64,000 bases of DNA from Salinisphaera sp. G21_0 (GCF_017744115.1 NZ_JAGHQW010000008.1:88609-152608); one strand, 5' to 3'; positions 43,267 to 53,363 are shown, counted from the stretch's first letter. Notes: generated by a model not told the origin, from the letters alone. A program made the numbers and translations.

Positions 43267-46200
43267 ATGGATTCATTACCAAAAGCAGCAAATTCATTCT
43301 CGACAGCAGCGTTTACCAACCCTGAGAGTTGCCCGGTGCAACCGGGCAAAAATTCAAACCCTGAAACTCAGTCCCCGGGTAACAGAGAACAGCTAAGACA
43401 GGAATTGCTCGATGCTGTGAAGGCAGGCACGTTAGGCGCTCGACAGATCAGGATGAGCTCCGCAAAATCAGGTCATGCAAGATTCAAAAAAGAGTCGGAT
43501 TATCTTGACCATAACGATGAGTTACCAAAAGGACCAAGGCCCGTCATCCTGATTATGGAAGATGTACCCACGATATTAAGGCCGAACCATGTCACCGTTG
43601 GTCTGATAAAACCCGGTACGCTCGCTGCCTATAAAAAAAATGCCATTACCTCCACCTTAATGAACAATGCGGTAAAGCCGGATGGGCTTTCTGCCAAATG
43701 CCTGCCTGACCACAGCTCACTGCAAAAGAAAATGGAGGAGAGAGCTAAACGGATCTGCACAGTTTATAAGGGTTCTTCATCCGGTAAACTGCGCTGGAAC
43801 GGCACATTCAAACCGCCTGAATTCAGGGAGAAAAATTATGAAAAGTTAACATGCCATTCAGAATGGCTAACCACCGGGTATAAAAAATCACAAATCAAGT
43901 GTTTTCTGTCTGTAAAAGAGGACCTGGGCAAAGACATTACCGATCATTTGCAGGATAAACACCAGTTAGAAGAGACTTTTGGCATTGACCCACTGCCCTG
44001 GCTGGTTTATTCCCAGCAAAGCGGCTCCGCAGAGGTTTATTTTGAGGATGAACTCAGTGGTCATCTGTTAGCGCTGTATGAAGCCAGGCTCGCTAATTTT
44101 GCGATATCCCATAACATTGCTGAAGATACCTTAAAGCGGGTATTGAATTTTCTGCCAATGCCGTTAAAAGCAAAGATCCTGAATCAACAGCATTTGCCAG
44201 CGATGCAGTATCCATTTCAGGACATTATAAAACTGGTAACGAACCCGGACTTCAATCATCAACACTTAAGGGAATTAATAGACCAGATCTGGAAATTAAT
44301 GGACCAGGATTTCCCGGTTCAAAAAACGTTTCTTTACAAGGGGGAGTACCAGACAATACTTGATTTATTGATCCAGTCAGCAACAACGTTATGGTTAAAA
44401 GATCATAGACGTAGTATCTCTCTTTATAATAATAAACAAGAGCATACGGGAAAGACAGCTGACGAGGAAGATGTTTTTTTCCAATTATCCACTGAACTGG
44501 CCAGACGTGGGGTGTCTTTTAGTGAAAAAAATGGCAAGTACCTGTTAAGGGAATTTTGTTCGATTAGACTTTGCTGTCGTCTAAAGGCATTGGGATTATC
44601 CTACAAGGGGGGCAATTTATGGTTTTTAATTACTGATGTCCCTTTCTTTAATAATTCGGCTGTCATGTTGGAGTTTCATCAACGTTGCCAGAGACTCAGT
44701 GCGGCAAAACTGCAGGAAGCGTTTCACTACGTCCTTCGACGACCTTTTCAAGGGTATCACCCCTATGACCAATTAAAGAACTATTTATTGGCTCTGTTTC
44801 ATTTTGGTGAACCCGATGAGCAAATATTCAGCGCTGTGAGAGAAAAAATAGCAGACACCACCGCTAATGGCATTGAACAATCCCTGGGAACACTTTGTGC
44901 AGATGATTATATCCACTGGGTTAAAGAACTCTGGGAGCGGCGGGATCAAGAGCCCTTTTATCAGCAGTGGCCAGAAAATATCAAAAAAGGGCAACAACAA
45001 ATAGACGAACTGCAAAAGTCCTTTGGCCTTACCGGCAGTGAATCTTCCCAACCTGCCTCATTGATGCAACCAACAGCATTGCAATTTATCGTCGACGCCT
45101 TCAGCCAACCACCGGTTCTGCCCAATGCCAAAGATAACGAAGAGACCATTCTGAGAATCTTACAGCACTATTACCGACGTCCCGGACCAGAGCGAGTCAT
45201 CAAATTCCTTGGCAGTGACACATTGCCCGTGGTGTGGAAGTCTGCTCACAGTTGCAGTCATGTATTGCGGGCCCGGAACAATCTGTTGTGGTATATCGAG
45301 TTGCTGGAGAAATTCGATCTGATGCATTTCTCTGACATTGAAAAGGACCTGTTGTCGCTGGCCATCATCTATCATGATGCCGCAGCGGAAGATGTCCCCA
45401 AGCGAGATGAAGAAGTCAGGGCCGCTGACTATTTCAAACGGGATCTGCAGGGGCAATATCCACAACAACAGCTGGATGGTATAGCCGAGGCGCTGGCCAG
45501 CAAGGAAGACGACGTACATGGCCAGAGCGACCAGAATATTTCCCCATCGGTTCGCCGTTATCTACAAGTACTGCGTTTTGCTGATCGCATGGACTTTATC
45601 CGATGCACCGGGGTTGATGCCTCGTTCCCGGGATTCTGCAAAGGCCGACACCCGCTTACAGGGTTTGACCCCCGGCGTTTGGATCTGCCGTCGCAACTCA
45701 CCAGGGATTTCACCGGTGAGCCTGCCCTGAAGCCGGACTTTCAACGCCAACTGGAAGCCGCCATGCATGGTGCCGCTGATCTGTTACAGGTCACTGGCAG
45801 CCTTGGTAGAGACTGTCGGGCGAATTCCTATCTCCAGACGTATCATCTCAAACCTGACAGGACAGCCATCAAAGAGAAATTTGAACTGACCCCCTTGCCA
45901 GTGCAGAACATGGAAAACTGTCTGGATGATAATGTCCGTCGTGTTATTGCCAGCCGTGCAGGCATCCACACCTGTTCCAGCCCTGACCATAAATACTGCA
46001 AGACTGACCGGCAAAAGGGGATTACCCGTGGCATCCATAATAGCTTCCATGATCTCAGGCAAGTCCGGGTGCCAACAGGGATGACCCGGCTGGAAAAGAT
46101 GCAATGTCGCCAGGGTTTCAGTCTGCTCAGCATGGCAACACAAGAGGCCATCGCCCAGGAGGTGCAACGACTGCAATCCGAAGGGATACTGATGAGCCTT

Positions 46201-46368
46201 GGGACATTAACCCAGCAAACCCTGAAATCACCCCTGGCAAAACAAGTGCTTGAGCAAAGAGGATTTGCGGTGATCAGTGAGAAGCGCTTCAGGGGGTATG
46301 ACGACACTGGCAAGGTAAACCTGCAGGAAATGCTGGTGCCCATTCCTGTGGGTCCTGTCAGTTCATGA
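43267..46368 (+). CDS. Large HD-domain protein, SidE-phosphodiesterase-like
   Basis: 1033 residues from ATG 43267. An in-frame ATG at 43219 lies inside the MITE and would add 16 residues, so it is probably not native. Residues about 655-800 form an HD-type domain: SAHSCSHVLRARNN, IIYHDAAAEDVPKRDEE, and LRFADRMDFIRCTGVD. The first box aligns with HGVQHSCR and the second with FHDTGREG of the 1659-residue protein, so the two share a phosphodiesterase-like domain. The N-terminal 600 residues and the C-terminal 200 are unassigned; no mono-ADP-ribosyltransferase motif was recognised. There is no signal peptide. Effector function is inferred from the shared domain. Confidence 0.75.
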   Translation: MDSLPKAANSFSTAAFTNPESCPVQPGKNSNPETQSPGNREQLRQELLDAVKAGTLGARQIRMSSAKSGHARFKKESDYLDHNDELPKGPRPVILIMEDVPTILRPNHVTVGLIKPGTLAAYKKNAITSTLMNNAVKPDGLSAKCLPDHSSLQKKMEERAKRICTVYKGSSSGKLRWNGTFKPPEFREKNYEKLTCHSEWLTTGYKKSQIKCFLSVKEDLGKDITDHLQDKHQLEETFGIDPLPWLVYSQQSGSAEVYFEDELSGHLLALYEARLANFAISHNIAEDTLKRVLNFLPMPLKAKILNQQHLPAMQYPFQDIIKLVTNPDFNHQHLRELIDQIWKLMDQDFPVQKTFLYKGEYQTILDLLIQSATTLWLKDHRRSISLYNNKQEHTGKTADEEDVFFQLSTELARRGVSFSEKNGKYLLREFCSIRLCCRLKALGLSYKGGNLWFLITDVPFFNNSAVMLEFHQRCQRLSAAKLQEAFHYVLRRPFQGYHPYDQLKNYLLALFHFGEPDEQIFSAVREKIADTTANGIEQSLGTLCADDYIHWVKELWERRDQEPFYQQWPENIKKGQQQIDELQKSFGLTGSESSQPASLMQPTALQFIVDAFSQPPVLPNAKDNEETILRILQHYYRRPGPERVIKFLGSDTLPVVWKSAHSCSHVLRARNNLLWYIELLEKFDLMHFSDIEKDLLSLAIIYHDAAAEDVPKRDEEVRAADYFKRDLQGQYPQQQLDGIAEALASKEDDVHGQSDQNISPSVRRYLQVLRFADRMDFIRCTGVDASFPGFCKGRHPLTGFDPRRLDLPSQLTRDFTGEPALKPDFQRQLEAAMHGAADLLQVTGSLGRDCRANSYLQTYHLKPDRTAIKEKFELTPLPVQNMENCLDDNVRRVIASRAGIHTCSSPDHKYCKTDRQKGITRGIHNSFHDLRQVRVPTGMTRLEKMQCRQGFSLLSMATQEAIAQEVQRLQSEGILMSLGTLTQQTLKSPLAKQVLEQRGFAVISEKRFRGYDDTGKVNLQEMLVPIPVGPVSS

Positions 46369-46371
46369 TGC

Positions 46372-46460
46372 TTTTGTTTAGCCATGAAGGCATTTGGTTT
46401 GAATGATGCATGCAATGTCACCATTGGACAGGCTGTGGTCGCAATGATCATCAATGGTCT
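46372..46460. repeat. Duplicated 3' flank of OPR-RAP gene, copy 1
   Basis: TTTTGTTTAGCCATGAAGG and the following 70 bp recur at 55222-55311 with few changes, in the same position past the OPR-RAP stop. This marks one end of the segmental duplication, starting only a few bp past the stop of the HD-domain gene. Confidence 0.8.
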
Positions 46461-49400
46461 TCATTTGTTTCTCTTCCTTTTTTTTCTTTTTGGTTTGCCG
46501 GTGTGCTCTTCTGAATGTTCTTCGGCGGATAAGTGAAAGTAATCTGAGGGTTGCCTTCCTTTATCGGTAGTCATGTGTGCCTCGTCTGCCCGCCTTCTTT
46601 TAAGCGCTTCAGAGGCACGCCCCTGTAGCGGGGTGGATACCCTGGTCTTTATGTAATAAATACATCGTTTCATGGAATCCCGGCTCCCAAGCTCGCTAAC
46701 CGGGATTTCAATGACCTCAAATCCTGATTTTTGCAGCAGTGCGATTTTAAGCAGTGTCGAGCCATTCCTGGTTTTGAAATCACCACACACGTAATGAGAC
46801 GGTCCCTGAACTTCAATCACAATGTTGTGATCTGGCAATAGCAGGTCTACCGGATGTAATGTGTTCAGACTTTTTTCTGCTTCAATCCTCAAAGAGGGAA
46901 TGCGTGATTTGAGTTGATCGTGGAAGTTGGTTTGACGTTTTGACATGGTTGTCCGGTAATGGGGGACGAACGGACAAGGTTTCCCAAGCCAACTTGCGGC
47001 CATGGCAATGATGGTTTGCTCTTCTCTTCTGTCTGGGAATGTATTTTCCATGCGAGTAAACAGGTCATCCATGTACTTTTCAAACACGTTTTTTTTATTG
47101 GCATTGGGGGCCAGAGACAACCTGGCACAGCATACCATTACTCCCCAGAGAGACATTAATATGTTTTGCTGAGAGAGCTGAGGGTTTTTACGGATTTGGC
47201 GGACAAGCGATTTGAACGTAGAGACAGCCACGTTCAGTTCAACGAATTCACCCAGTTTCGCAATGGCCCACAGCAGGTTGGCGATTTGCTGTGGGTTAAA
47301 GTGAGCTTTCTGTGTCTTTACGTGAGGCAATAGCGCGGCTACGGTCTCTTTGAACCTTGGTGCTCCCTCCTCCACGCTGTCCACGAGTTTCGCGATGGCC
47401 CACAGCAGGTTGGCGATCGCCTGAGGAATAAATCGGTCTTTATGTGCGTTCACGTAGGGCAACAGCGCGGCCACGGCCTTGTTGAGATCTGGTGTCCCCT
47501 CTTGCCTGTTGTCCACCAGTTTTGCCATGGCCCACAGCAGGTTGGCGATACCCTGTGATTTAAAGTTAGCTTTCTGTGCGCTTACTTGGGGCAACAGCGC
47601 GGCCACGGCCTCGTTGAGCCCAGCTGTCTGCTCCTGCCCGTTGTCCACGAGTTTCGCTATGGCCCACAGCAGGTTGGCGACTTCCATTGGTTTAAAGTTA
47701 CCTTCCTGTGCGTTTACGTGGGGCAACAGCGTGGCCACGGCTTTTTTGAACTCAGATGTTTGCTTCTGCCCGTTGTCCACGAGTTTCGCCATGGCCCACA
47801 GCAGTCTGGAGATTTCCCGTGGTGTAAAGTCAGCTTTCAGTGCGTTTATGTGGGGCAACAGCGCGGCCACGGCCTTGTTGAGATCTGGTGTCCGTTCTTG
47901 CCTGTGATCCATGAGTTTCGCCATGGCCCACAGCAGTTTGGTGATAGCCTGAGGAATACATTGGTCTTTCATTACGTCCACTTGGGGCAACAGCGCGGCC
48001 ACGGCCTTTGTGAACTCTGGTGTCCACTTCTGGCCGTAGTCCACCAGTTTCGCCATGGCCCACAGCAGGTTGGTGATTTCCCGTTGTTTAAAATTAGCTT
48101 TCTGTGCGTTTACGTGGGGCAACAGCACGGCCACAGCCTCTTTGAACTCTGGTGTCCGCTTCTGGCCGTTGTCTGCCAGTTTCGCCATGGCCCACAGCTG
48201 GGTGGCGATTTGCTGAGGAATAAACCGGTATTTCTTTACGTTCACGCAGTGCAACAGAGCGGCCACGGCCTCGTTGAGATCTGGTGTCCGCACTTGCCTG
48301 ATGTCCACCAGTTTTGCCATGGCCCACAGCATGTTAGCGATATCCTGGGAATTAAATTGGTCTTTTTGTGCGTTCACGTAGGGTAACAGCTCGGCCACGG
48401 CCTCGTTGAGCTCTGGTGTCTCCTGCCCGTAGTCCACCAGTTTCGCCATGGCCCACAGCAGGTTGGCGATAGCACGGGGAATAAATTGGTCTTTCTGTGC
48501 GTTCACCCGGGGCAGCAGTGCGGCCATGGCCTCTTTGAACCCTGGTGTCCGCACCCGCCCGTAGTCCACCAGTTTCGCCATGGCCCACAGCAGGTTGGTG
48601 ATTTCCTGTGGTTTAAAGTTAGCTTTTCGTGCGTTGACGTGGGGCAACAGCACTGCCACAGCCTCTTTGAACTCTGGTATCAACGCCTGCCCGTTGTCCA
48701 CCAGTTTCGCCATGGCCCACAGCAGGTTGGCGATTTCCTGTGGGTTAAAGTGAGCTTTCTGTGCGTTAACGTGGGGCAACAGCGCGGCCACGGCCTCGTT
48801 GAGCCTTGGTGTTTGCTCCTGCCCGTTGTCCACGAGTTTCGCCATGGCCCACAGCAGGTTGGTGATAGACTGAGGAATAAATTGGCCTTTCTGTACGTCC
48901 ACTTGGGACAACAGCGCGGCCACGGCTTCTGTGAACTCTGGTGTCTGCACCTGCCCGTTTTCCACCAGTTTCGCCATGGCCCACAGCAGGTTGGCGATTT
49001 CCTGTGGGTTAAAGTGAGCTTTCCGTGCGTTGACGTGGGGCAACAGCGCGGCCACGGCCTCTTTGAGCCCAGGTGTCTGCTCCTGGCCGTTGTCTGGCAG
49101 TTTCGCCATGGCCCACAGCAGGTTGGTGATTTCCTGTGGTTTAAAGTTAGCTTTCTGTGCGTTTACGAGGGGCAACAGCGCGGCCACGGCCTCTTTGAAC
49201 TCAGGTGTTTGCTTCTGCCCATTGTTCACCAGTTTCGCCATGGCCCACAGCAGGTTGGCGATTTCCTGTGGTTTAAAGTTAGCTTTCTGTGCGTTTACTT
49301 GAGGTAACAGCGCGGCCACAGCCTCCTGCAACTCTGGTGTCTGCTCTTGCCCGTTGTCCACCAGTTTCGCTATGGCCCACAGTAGGTTGGCGATACCCTG

Positions 49401-50129
49401 AGCAATAAATTGGTATTTCTGTGCGTTGACATTGGGCAACAGTGCGGCCACGGCCTTTTGGAGCCCTGGTGTCCGCTCCTGCCCGTTGTCCACCAGTTTC
49501 GCCATGGCCCACAGCAGGTTGGTGATTTGCTGGGTGTCAATATCCCTGGCTCCAGGTTTTTGATGGCACCTGAATGTTATTGCATCAAGTAGCTTTGACA
49601 ATAAGACAGCTTGAGTATGCTTGACACGCTCATCCATGGGGTGATGGGGGATAAAAACACCAGCTGAAGTAAATGAATGAAGTGTTGTCGCCAGGCTTCG
49701 CCAACTCCAGCTCCGTGTTACTGTAAAATTTTGCAGTAAACGTATCAGCTGGCTTTGTTCCGCTCGATTTAACGGTCTTTTAGAAGCTGACGCGTATTTT
49801 TTAATGGAACAGGCAAAGTGACCGTGATTTCTCCCATCATAGTGATGAGCGAAAAGATCAGATTTACCCAACAGATCATCTATTATTTCTGGGTTGACAA
49901 GGGCATTAAAATCATGAGCGGGGGTTACTGAACGACACTGTAGATATTGAGAAGTGCATGCGCCAGAAGAAGGGTAAAATTCATTATGCCCCGGGAAAGT
50001 GCGGGAGGCATTATCCCTCTGGCTTACTGTGTCATGTCTATATCGCCCAAGCCTTGAAGAAGCGGCTTGGTTATCCGGTTGGTTGTAATAATTACCTGAT
50101 TTTGCGTTAGCAGCAGGGGTTCTATTCAT
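46461..50129 (-). CDS. OPR-RAP repeat protein 1 (18 repeats)
   Basis: 1222 residues. After an N-terminal domain (1-200) come 18 tandem helical units of about 44 residues, from residue 201 to about 985, each beginning NLLWAMAKLVDNGQ and ending with a spaced AVAALLP...NAQKxxFxPQ. This LLWAxAKL signature matches octotricopeptide (OPR) repeats, RNA-binding modules best known from algal chloroplast factors. A RAP domain follows (about 1069-1165, with NIVIEVQGPSHY and GFEVIEIP), the domain that often terminates OPR and FASTK proteins. The tail has KRRR near 1178 and ends KPKRKKRKRNK, which resembles nuclear localisation signals. RNA binding, probably of host or organelle RNA, is inferred. No strong Shine-Dalgarno is seen. 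Confidence 0.88.
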   Translation of the reverse strand: MNRTPAANAKSGNYYNQPDNQAASSRLGRYRHDTVSQRDNASRTFPGHNEFYPSSGACTSQYLQCRSVTPAHDFNALVNPEIIDDLLGKSDLFAHHYDGRNHGHFACSIKKYASASKRPLNRAEQSQLIRLLQNFTVTRSWSWRSLATTLHSFTSAGVFIPHHPMDERVKHTQAVLLSKLLDAITFRCHQKPGARDIDTQQITNLLWAMAKLVDNGQERTPGLQKAVAALLPNVNAQKYQFIAQGIANLLWAIAKLVDNGQEQTPELQEAVAALLPQVNAQKANFKPQEIANLLWAMAKLVNNGQKQTPEFKEAVAALLPLVNAQKANFKPQEITNLLWAMAKLPDNGQEQTPGLKEAVAALLPHVNARKAHFNPQEIANLLWAMAKLVENGQVQTPEFTEAVAALLSQVDVQKGQFIPQSITNLLWAMAKLVDNGQEQTPRLNEAVAALLPHVNAQKAHFNPQEIANLLWAMAKLVDNGQALIPEFKEAVAVLLPHVNARKANFKPQEITNLLWAMAKLVDYGRVRTPGFKEAMAALLPRVNAQKDQFIPRAIANLLWAMAKLVDYGQETPELNEAVAELLPYVNAQKDQFNSQDIANMLWAMAKLVDIRQVRTPDLNEAVAALLHCVNVKKYRFIPQQIATQLWAMAKLADNGQKRTPEFKEAVAVLLPHVNAQKANFKQREITNLLWAMAKLVDYGQKWTPEFTKAVAALLPQVDVMKDQCIPQAITKLLWAMAKLMDHRQERTPDLNKAVAALLPHINALKADFTPREISRLLWAMAKLVDNGQKQTSEFKKAVATLLPHVNAQEGNFKPMEVANLLWAIAKLVDNGQEQTAGLNEAVAALLPQVSAQKANFKSQGIANLLWAMAKLVDNRQEGTPDLNKAVAALLPYVNAHKDRFIPQAIANLLWAIAKLVDSVEEGAPRFKETVAALLPHVKTQKAHFNPQQIANLLWAIAKLGEFVELNVAVSTFKSLVRQIRKNPQLSQQNILMSLWGVMVCCARLSLAPNANKKNVFEKYMDDLFTRMENTFPDRREEQTIIAMAASWLGKPCPFVPHYRTTMSKRQTNFHDQLKSRIPSLRIEAEKSLNTLHPVDLLLPDHNIVIEVQGPSHYVCGDFKTRNGSTLLKIALLQKSGFEVIEIPVSELGSRDSMKRCIYYIKTRVSTPLQGRASEALKRRRADEAHMTTDKGRQPSDYFHLSAEEHSEEHTGKPKRKKRKRNK

Positions 50130-50261
50130 AGTTATATTTCATTAATTCACGAAAATATAATAAAACAGACCGCTGTTCTGTCCAGAGGTTCATTTTGCTG
50201 CAATATCTAGACTAAGTTTCTGCCAAAATGGAATTACATGGCCGTAGCAGTGGGAACATTA

Positions 50262-50290
50262 AATGTCGATTTTATTTCGGGACAATTGCC
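50262..50290 (-). repeat. Dispersed IS-end-like motif, copy b
   Basis: On the minus strand GGCAATTGTCCCGAAATAAA overlaps the 3' end of the transglutaminase/ATPase gene: codons ATT GTC CCG AAA TAA are part of the motif. The native C-terminus of that gene may therefore have been replaced. Confidence 0.55.
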
Positions 50291-52773
50291 TGCAGTCCGG
50301 TTTCCGAAAAGCCAGGGAACATATGCTCGAGCCGGTCAGTGATACGAAGCTTGTCCTTTTTAACATTGGAGTTAGTCTTTAAAAAAACCAGTACCTTTTC
50401 TAAAAATAGTAAGCGGTTACTGGTTTTGACCACCAGCTTCAAGCCTTCGTCGTGTACTTTCTGAATAACATTTAAGAATTGCTCGATTTTATCACGGCTA
50501 TAAACAGATTCATCACACGCCATAAACACAGCCTGATGCTGTGTTTTGGATAAATCGCTGAGGTAGTAATCGTGGCTTTTTCGATAGGTTCCGGGTAAAC
50601 AGGGCGGGGCTACCCGACGGATCTGGTCCACCTCAATGCTGAGTATTCTGGCGATATCGTCTATTGATACCGCATTCTCAGTAATCACTCCTGCCGCTTT
50701 GCAACCTTGATACTGACCCAGTTGCGATAATGCTTCAGCAGCCCGTACTTCAGGGCTGAGCCACCATTGGGTACGGCAACTGTCTCCTTGTAAATCGTTC
50801 AGGTAAACAAAGTTGTGGGCTTTCCCGGCAAAGGGATCAATAAAGCCGGGGGTTGCATCTTTGACAGGAATATGATGATTTGAACTGACCATGATGGCCG
50901 TGTTTTCAGTCATCACATGTTTCATTGTTTTTGCCAGCAATTCGTCGCTAAAGAAACCGCCGTTGGCATCATCGATGACCACCAGATCCTTACGGGCAAG
51001 CATTTCATCGATCTCTCTATGCCATTGCGCTTGATCACCGCCGAGTTCCTGAAACAGGGCACCTGCTTTTTCTATGTCTATATACAGGGTGTTGACACCG
51101 TAATCGGCTGCTTTTCTGGCAACAGCGACACAAAGATGTGTTTTTCCCAGTCCCGGTGATCCGGTCAGGAAAAGTCCCATGGGTTTTTTATCCAGGGCTT
51201 TACCCTGATTATTAATCACAGCATGGGTGAACCTCAGGGCCGTCTCTTTCATCCGTTCCTGCTGTGGTGAGGCGGGTTTGAACTGATCCAGATCAGCAAC
51301 AAAATTTTCAGCGGGGAACGGTGAGCCGTGATGCACCGGTTTTGGTTCCACAGCCGGTATAACAGGCAACGGCGGTTGCTTATGCCAGACTTGATCGAAC
51401 TGCGATACGAAATATTTCCAGTGCCTGGTACTGAAGCGAAACGCTAAAGTGATACCGGCGATAGGGTGATCATCGGGCAGGGTATCGTCGGTCAGCTGTG
51501 CATACCCCGTTTCTCCCGCCTCAATAGCACGGTTTGTCTCAGGACTTTGTGGTTTGTTATAACCATCGATCAGCATTTTTGTGACCTGGTCATAGGTTTT
51601 TGGTTCATCAAAGTCATCCGGACCAAACCCCAGATAGAGATTGTGTCCGCTGCTGTTTTGCCCGGTGCATATCAGATTAAAACCGATTGCAGCACCGGTT
51701 TTGTGCTTCTCGTAGTAGCTGTCAACACCTTGAATATAGAGAATATCACCCTTTTTGATATCCAGTTCTGAAATTTTTTCAGTATTTGAAACAGAGGAAG
51801 TCAGATTTATGCACTTGAGATTTTCAAACAGATAATAGATAGGGTTACCGGCATTGATCGGTTTTATATTTCCAACAGTATGGGCGAAGCGTTCAGGCGA
51901 TGTGAAAAGCGTGTAGGAAATTCTGAATTTTGAGGCCGGGGCATCAAAGATGCGGTTGAATTCGTCGGTGCCAATGATGGATTCAATGGCTCGATACTGA
52001 CAGGCCAACAGGGTCGTGGCACAGTCGGCAACAGTAGGGCCATGAAAAAAAGCATTCAGGCACTCACTTGGGGTATACCCGTTATCCATTGCTACAAAGC
52101 CGGAACGGTATTTTTGGTCAAAATATTCCGGTAGAGAGTGCAGCCCGAGGATTTGACTGCCGGACAGCTTGGGAAGTTCATGGTCATGATAATCCTCAGG
52201 ATAAAAAATACCCAGACGTTTTCTTGCTTCCAGCAGTTTTGCTCTGCGAAATGGATTGAAACCTGCCTTCGGAGCATGATCATAAAAGCGGGTCATGACT
52301 GAACTCCGATCAGCGTATGGTGTGTTAATGAGCTGGAGCCAGCGAACTGTAAATTCAGCGAACTGTTCAGCCACGGGCTTATTGCTGACACTTTTTGGCA
52401 AGGGGTGATAAGGGGGGGATATCTTGCATAAAGATGCGAAATGATTGATTAAAAGATTATAATCAAGGATCGGTTTTTTTACTGAAACTTGTGTACTGTA
52501 GATAAGATCACATACGTGATTTATAGTACCGTCAATTTTCCTTTTCCTTACGCCCTGCCTCTGACCGCTTGAATCCGCCATTTTTTTCGGGGTGTCTTGT
52601 GTGGCGCTCATCTCAACACTGTTAATTGATGGGGAGAGTCGTGCCCTGGATAAGGGATAACCCAAAAAGCTCGGAGGACAGCTATTACCAGCAGCTAATT
52701 CAAAAGATTCAGAATCTGCTTTTCCGGATTTGAGACATAGGCCGGGTTGATAGCTGGCAGGTACAATATTCAT
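50272..52773 (-). CDS. Transglutaminase-like domain fused to DnaC-type AAA+ ATPase
   Basis: 833 residues. Residues about 240-405 resemble Bacillus spore transglutaminase Tgl: DCATTLLACQYRAIESI then FNRIF, with Cys251 at the position of the catalytic Cys of ECATAMVIVFYKAL...FNRLF, followed by KKGDILYI and LYLGFGPDD. The other catalytic residues are not assigned with confidence. Residues about 500-670 form a DnaC/IstB-like ATPase with Walker A GSPGLGKT (538-545) and Walker B DLVVIDD (596-602). A helix-turn-helix-like stretch follows (SIDDIARILSIEVDQIRR). AAGGA precedes the ATG. The last codons overlap a dispersed motif. It lies directly upstream of OPR-RAP gene 1. I know of no such fusion; ATP-driven remodelling coupled to protein crosslinking is speculation. 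Confidence 0.75.
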   Translation of the reverse strand: MNIVPASYQPGLCLKSGKADSESFELAAGNSCPPSFLGYPLSRARLSPSINSVEMSATQDTPKKMADSSGQRQGVRKRKIDGTINHVCDLIYSTQVSVKKPILDYNLLINHFASLCKISPPYHPLPKSVSNKPVAEQFAEFTVRWLQLINTPYADRSSVMTRFYDHAPKAGFNPFRRAKLLEARKRLGIFYPEDYHDHELPKLSGSQILGLHSLPEYFDQKYRSGFVAMDNGYTPSECLNAFFHGPTVADCATTLLACQYRAIESIIGTDEFNRIFDAPASKFRISYTLFTSPERFAHTVGNIKPINAGNPIYYLFENLKCINLTSSVSNTEKISELDIKKGDILYIQGVDSYYEKHKTGAAIGFNLICTGQNSSGHNLYLGFGPDDFDEPKTYDQVTKMLIDGYNKPQSPETNRAIEAGETGYAQLTDDTLPDDHPIAGITLAFRFSTRHWKYFVSQFDQVWHKQPPLPVIPAVEPKPVHHGSPFPAENFVADLDQFKPASPQQERMKETALRFTHAVINNQGKALDKKPMGLFLTGSPGLGKTHLCVAVARKAADYGVNTLYIDIEKAGALFQELGGDQAQWHREIDEMLARKDLVVIDDANGGFFSDELLAKTMKHVMTENTAIMVSSNHHIPVKDATPGFIDPFAGKAHNFVYLNDLQGDSCRTQWWLSPEVRAAEALSQLGQYQGCKAAGVITENAVSIDDIARILSIEVDQIRRVAPPCLPGTYRKSHDYYLSDLSKTQHQAVFMACDESVYSRDKIEQFLNVIQKVHDEGLKLVVKTSNRLLFLEKVLVFLKTNSNVKKDKLRITDRLEHMFPGFSETGLQAIVPK

Positions 52774-53363
52774 ATTAATTATCCTTACAGTAATTTATCC
52801 CTGTTATGAATACTGCTCTGGCAGTGCTTCAGGTAATCCCGGGAGAATGTCCGAATAATATTCTTCTGATACAGTTATCTGATTATTAGGACAAAAAGAA
52901 AATGAATTAGTTCACCGTCAAAGGGGGTGGGATTAGTGGGGATTTTGCATTGACGGCGAGTTTGGGTAAGCATTCCCACGGGGGGCGTGGGAGGTGCCTG
53001 TGTATGTATATCAGAGCTTAGCTGCACTAGGAGGCTGTCCGAGAATAGACTGCCCTACTGCGGCGACAGCAAATTGGTCTAAAAATCCGCTTTTGTTCGG
53101 CAAATAGCCCCGCTATTCACCTCACAAAACCGAATTTTTATCCTCAATTTTCTGCCGTCCTCGCTACGGGCGCTATTCTCGGACAGCCTCCTAGGTCGCA
53201 GGGAGCACTCTTTCTAATTAAGGTAGCGGTTTGAGTTTTATCCGTTAAGGCACTGTCATTTAATAACTTCTGCATTTCAGTGAGCACTTCCCGTTTCCCG
53301 AAAAGGCAGGCCGCTTTTGCTTTTGCGGCCGACAGCCATCGAGCTTAACAAGTCCCAGCCAAT
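52774..53363. other. Intergenic region with MITE
   Basis: It contains the promoter region of the transglutaminase/ATPase gene, then a G-rich stretch (TTTTGCATTGACGGCGAGT near 52946) that reappears near 59653 in the duplicated copy, then a 168-bp inverted-repeat element. There is no convincing gene. Confidence 0.5.
53027..53194. mobile_element. 168-bp MITE with perfect 22-bp inverted repeats
   Basis: CTAGGAGGCTGTCCGAGAATAG at 53027-53048 and its exact reverse complement at 53173-53194 bound a non-coding element. Identical arms suggest recent activity. CTA/TAG at the ends could be part of the arms or a target duplication. It is unrelated in sequence to the 165-bp MITEs. Confidence 0.85.

Noticed and set aside
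46384..46536. A 50-residue plus-strand open frame (MKAFGLNDACNVTIGQ...) repeated at 55235-55387, antisense to the OPR-RAP 3' end, resembling a small hydrophobic toxin.
   Set aside because: It is conserved only because the whole segment was duplicated. Most differences between the copies change an amino acid in this frame (A/V, N/K, C/R, A/T), which argues against selection on it as a protein. No ribosome site is evident.
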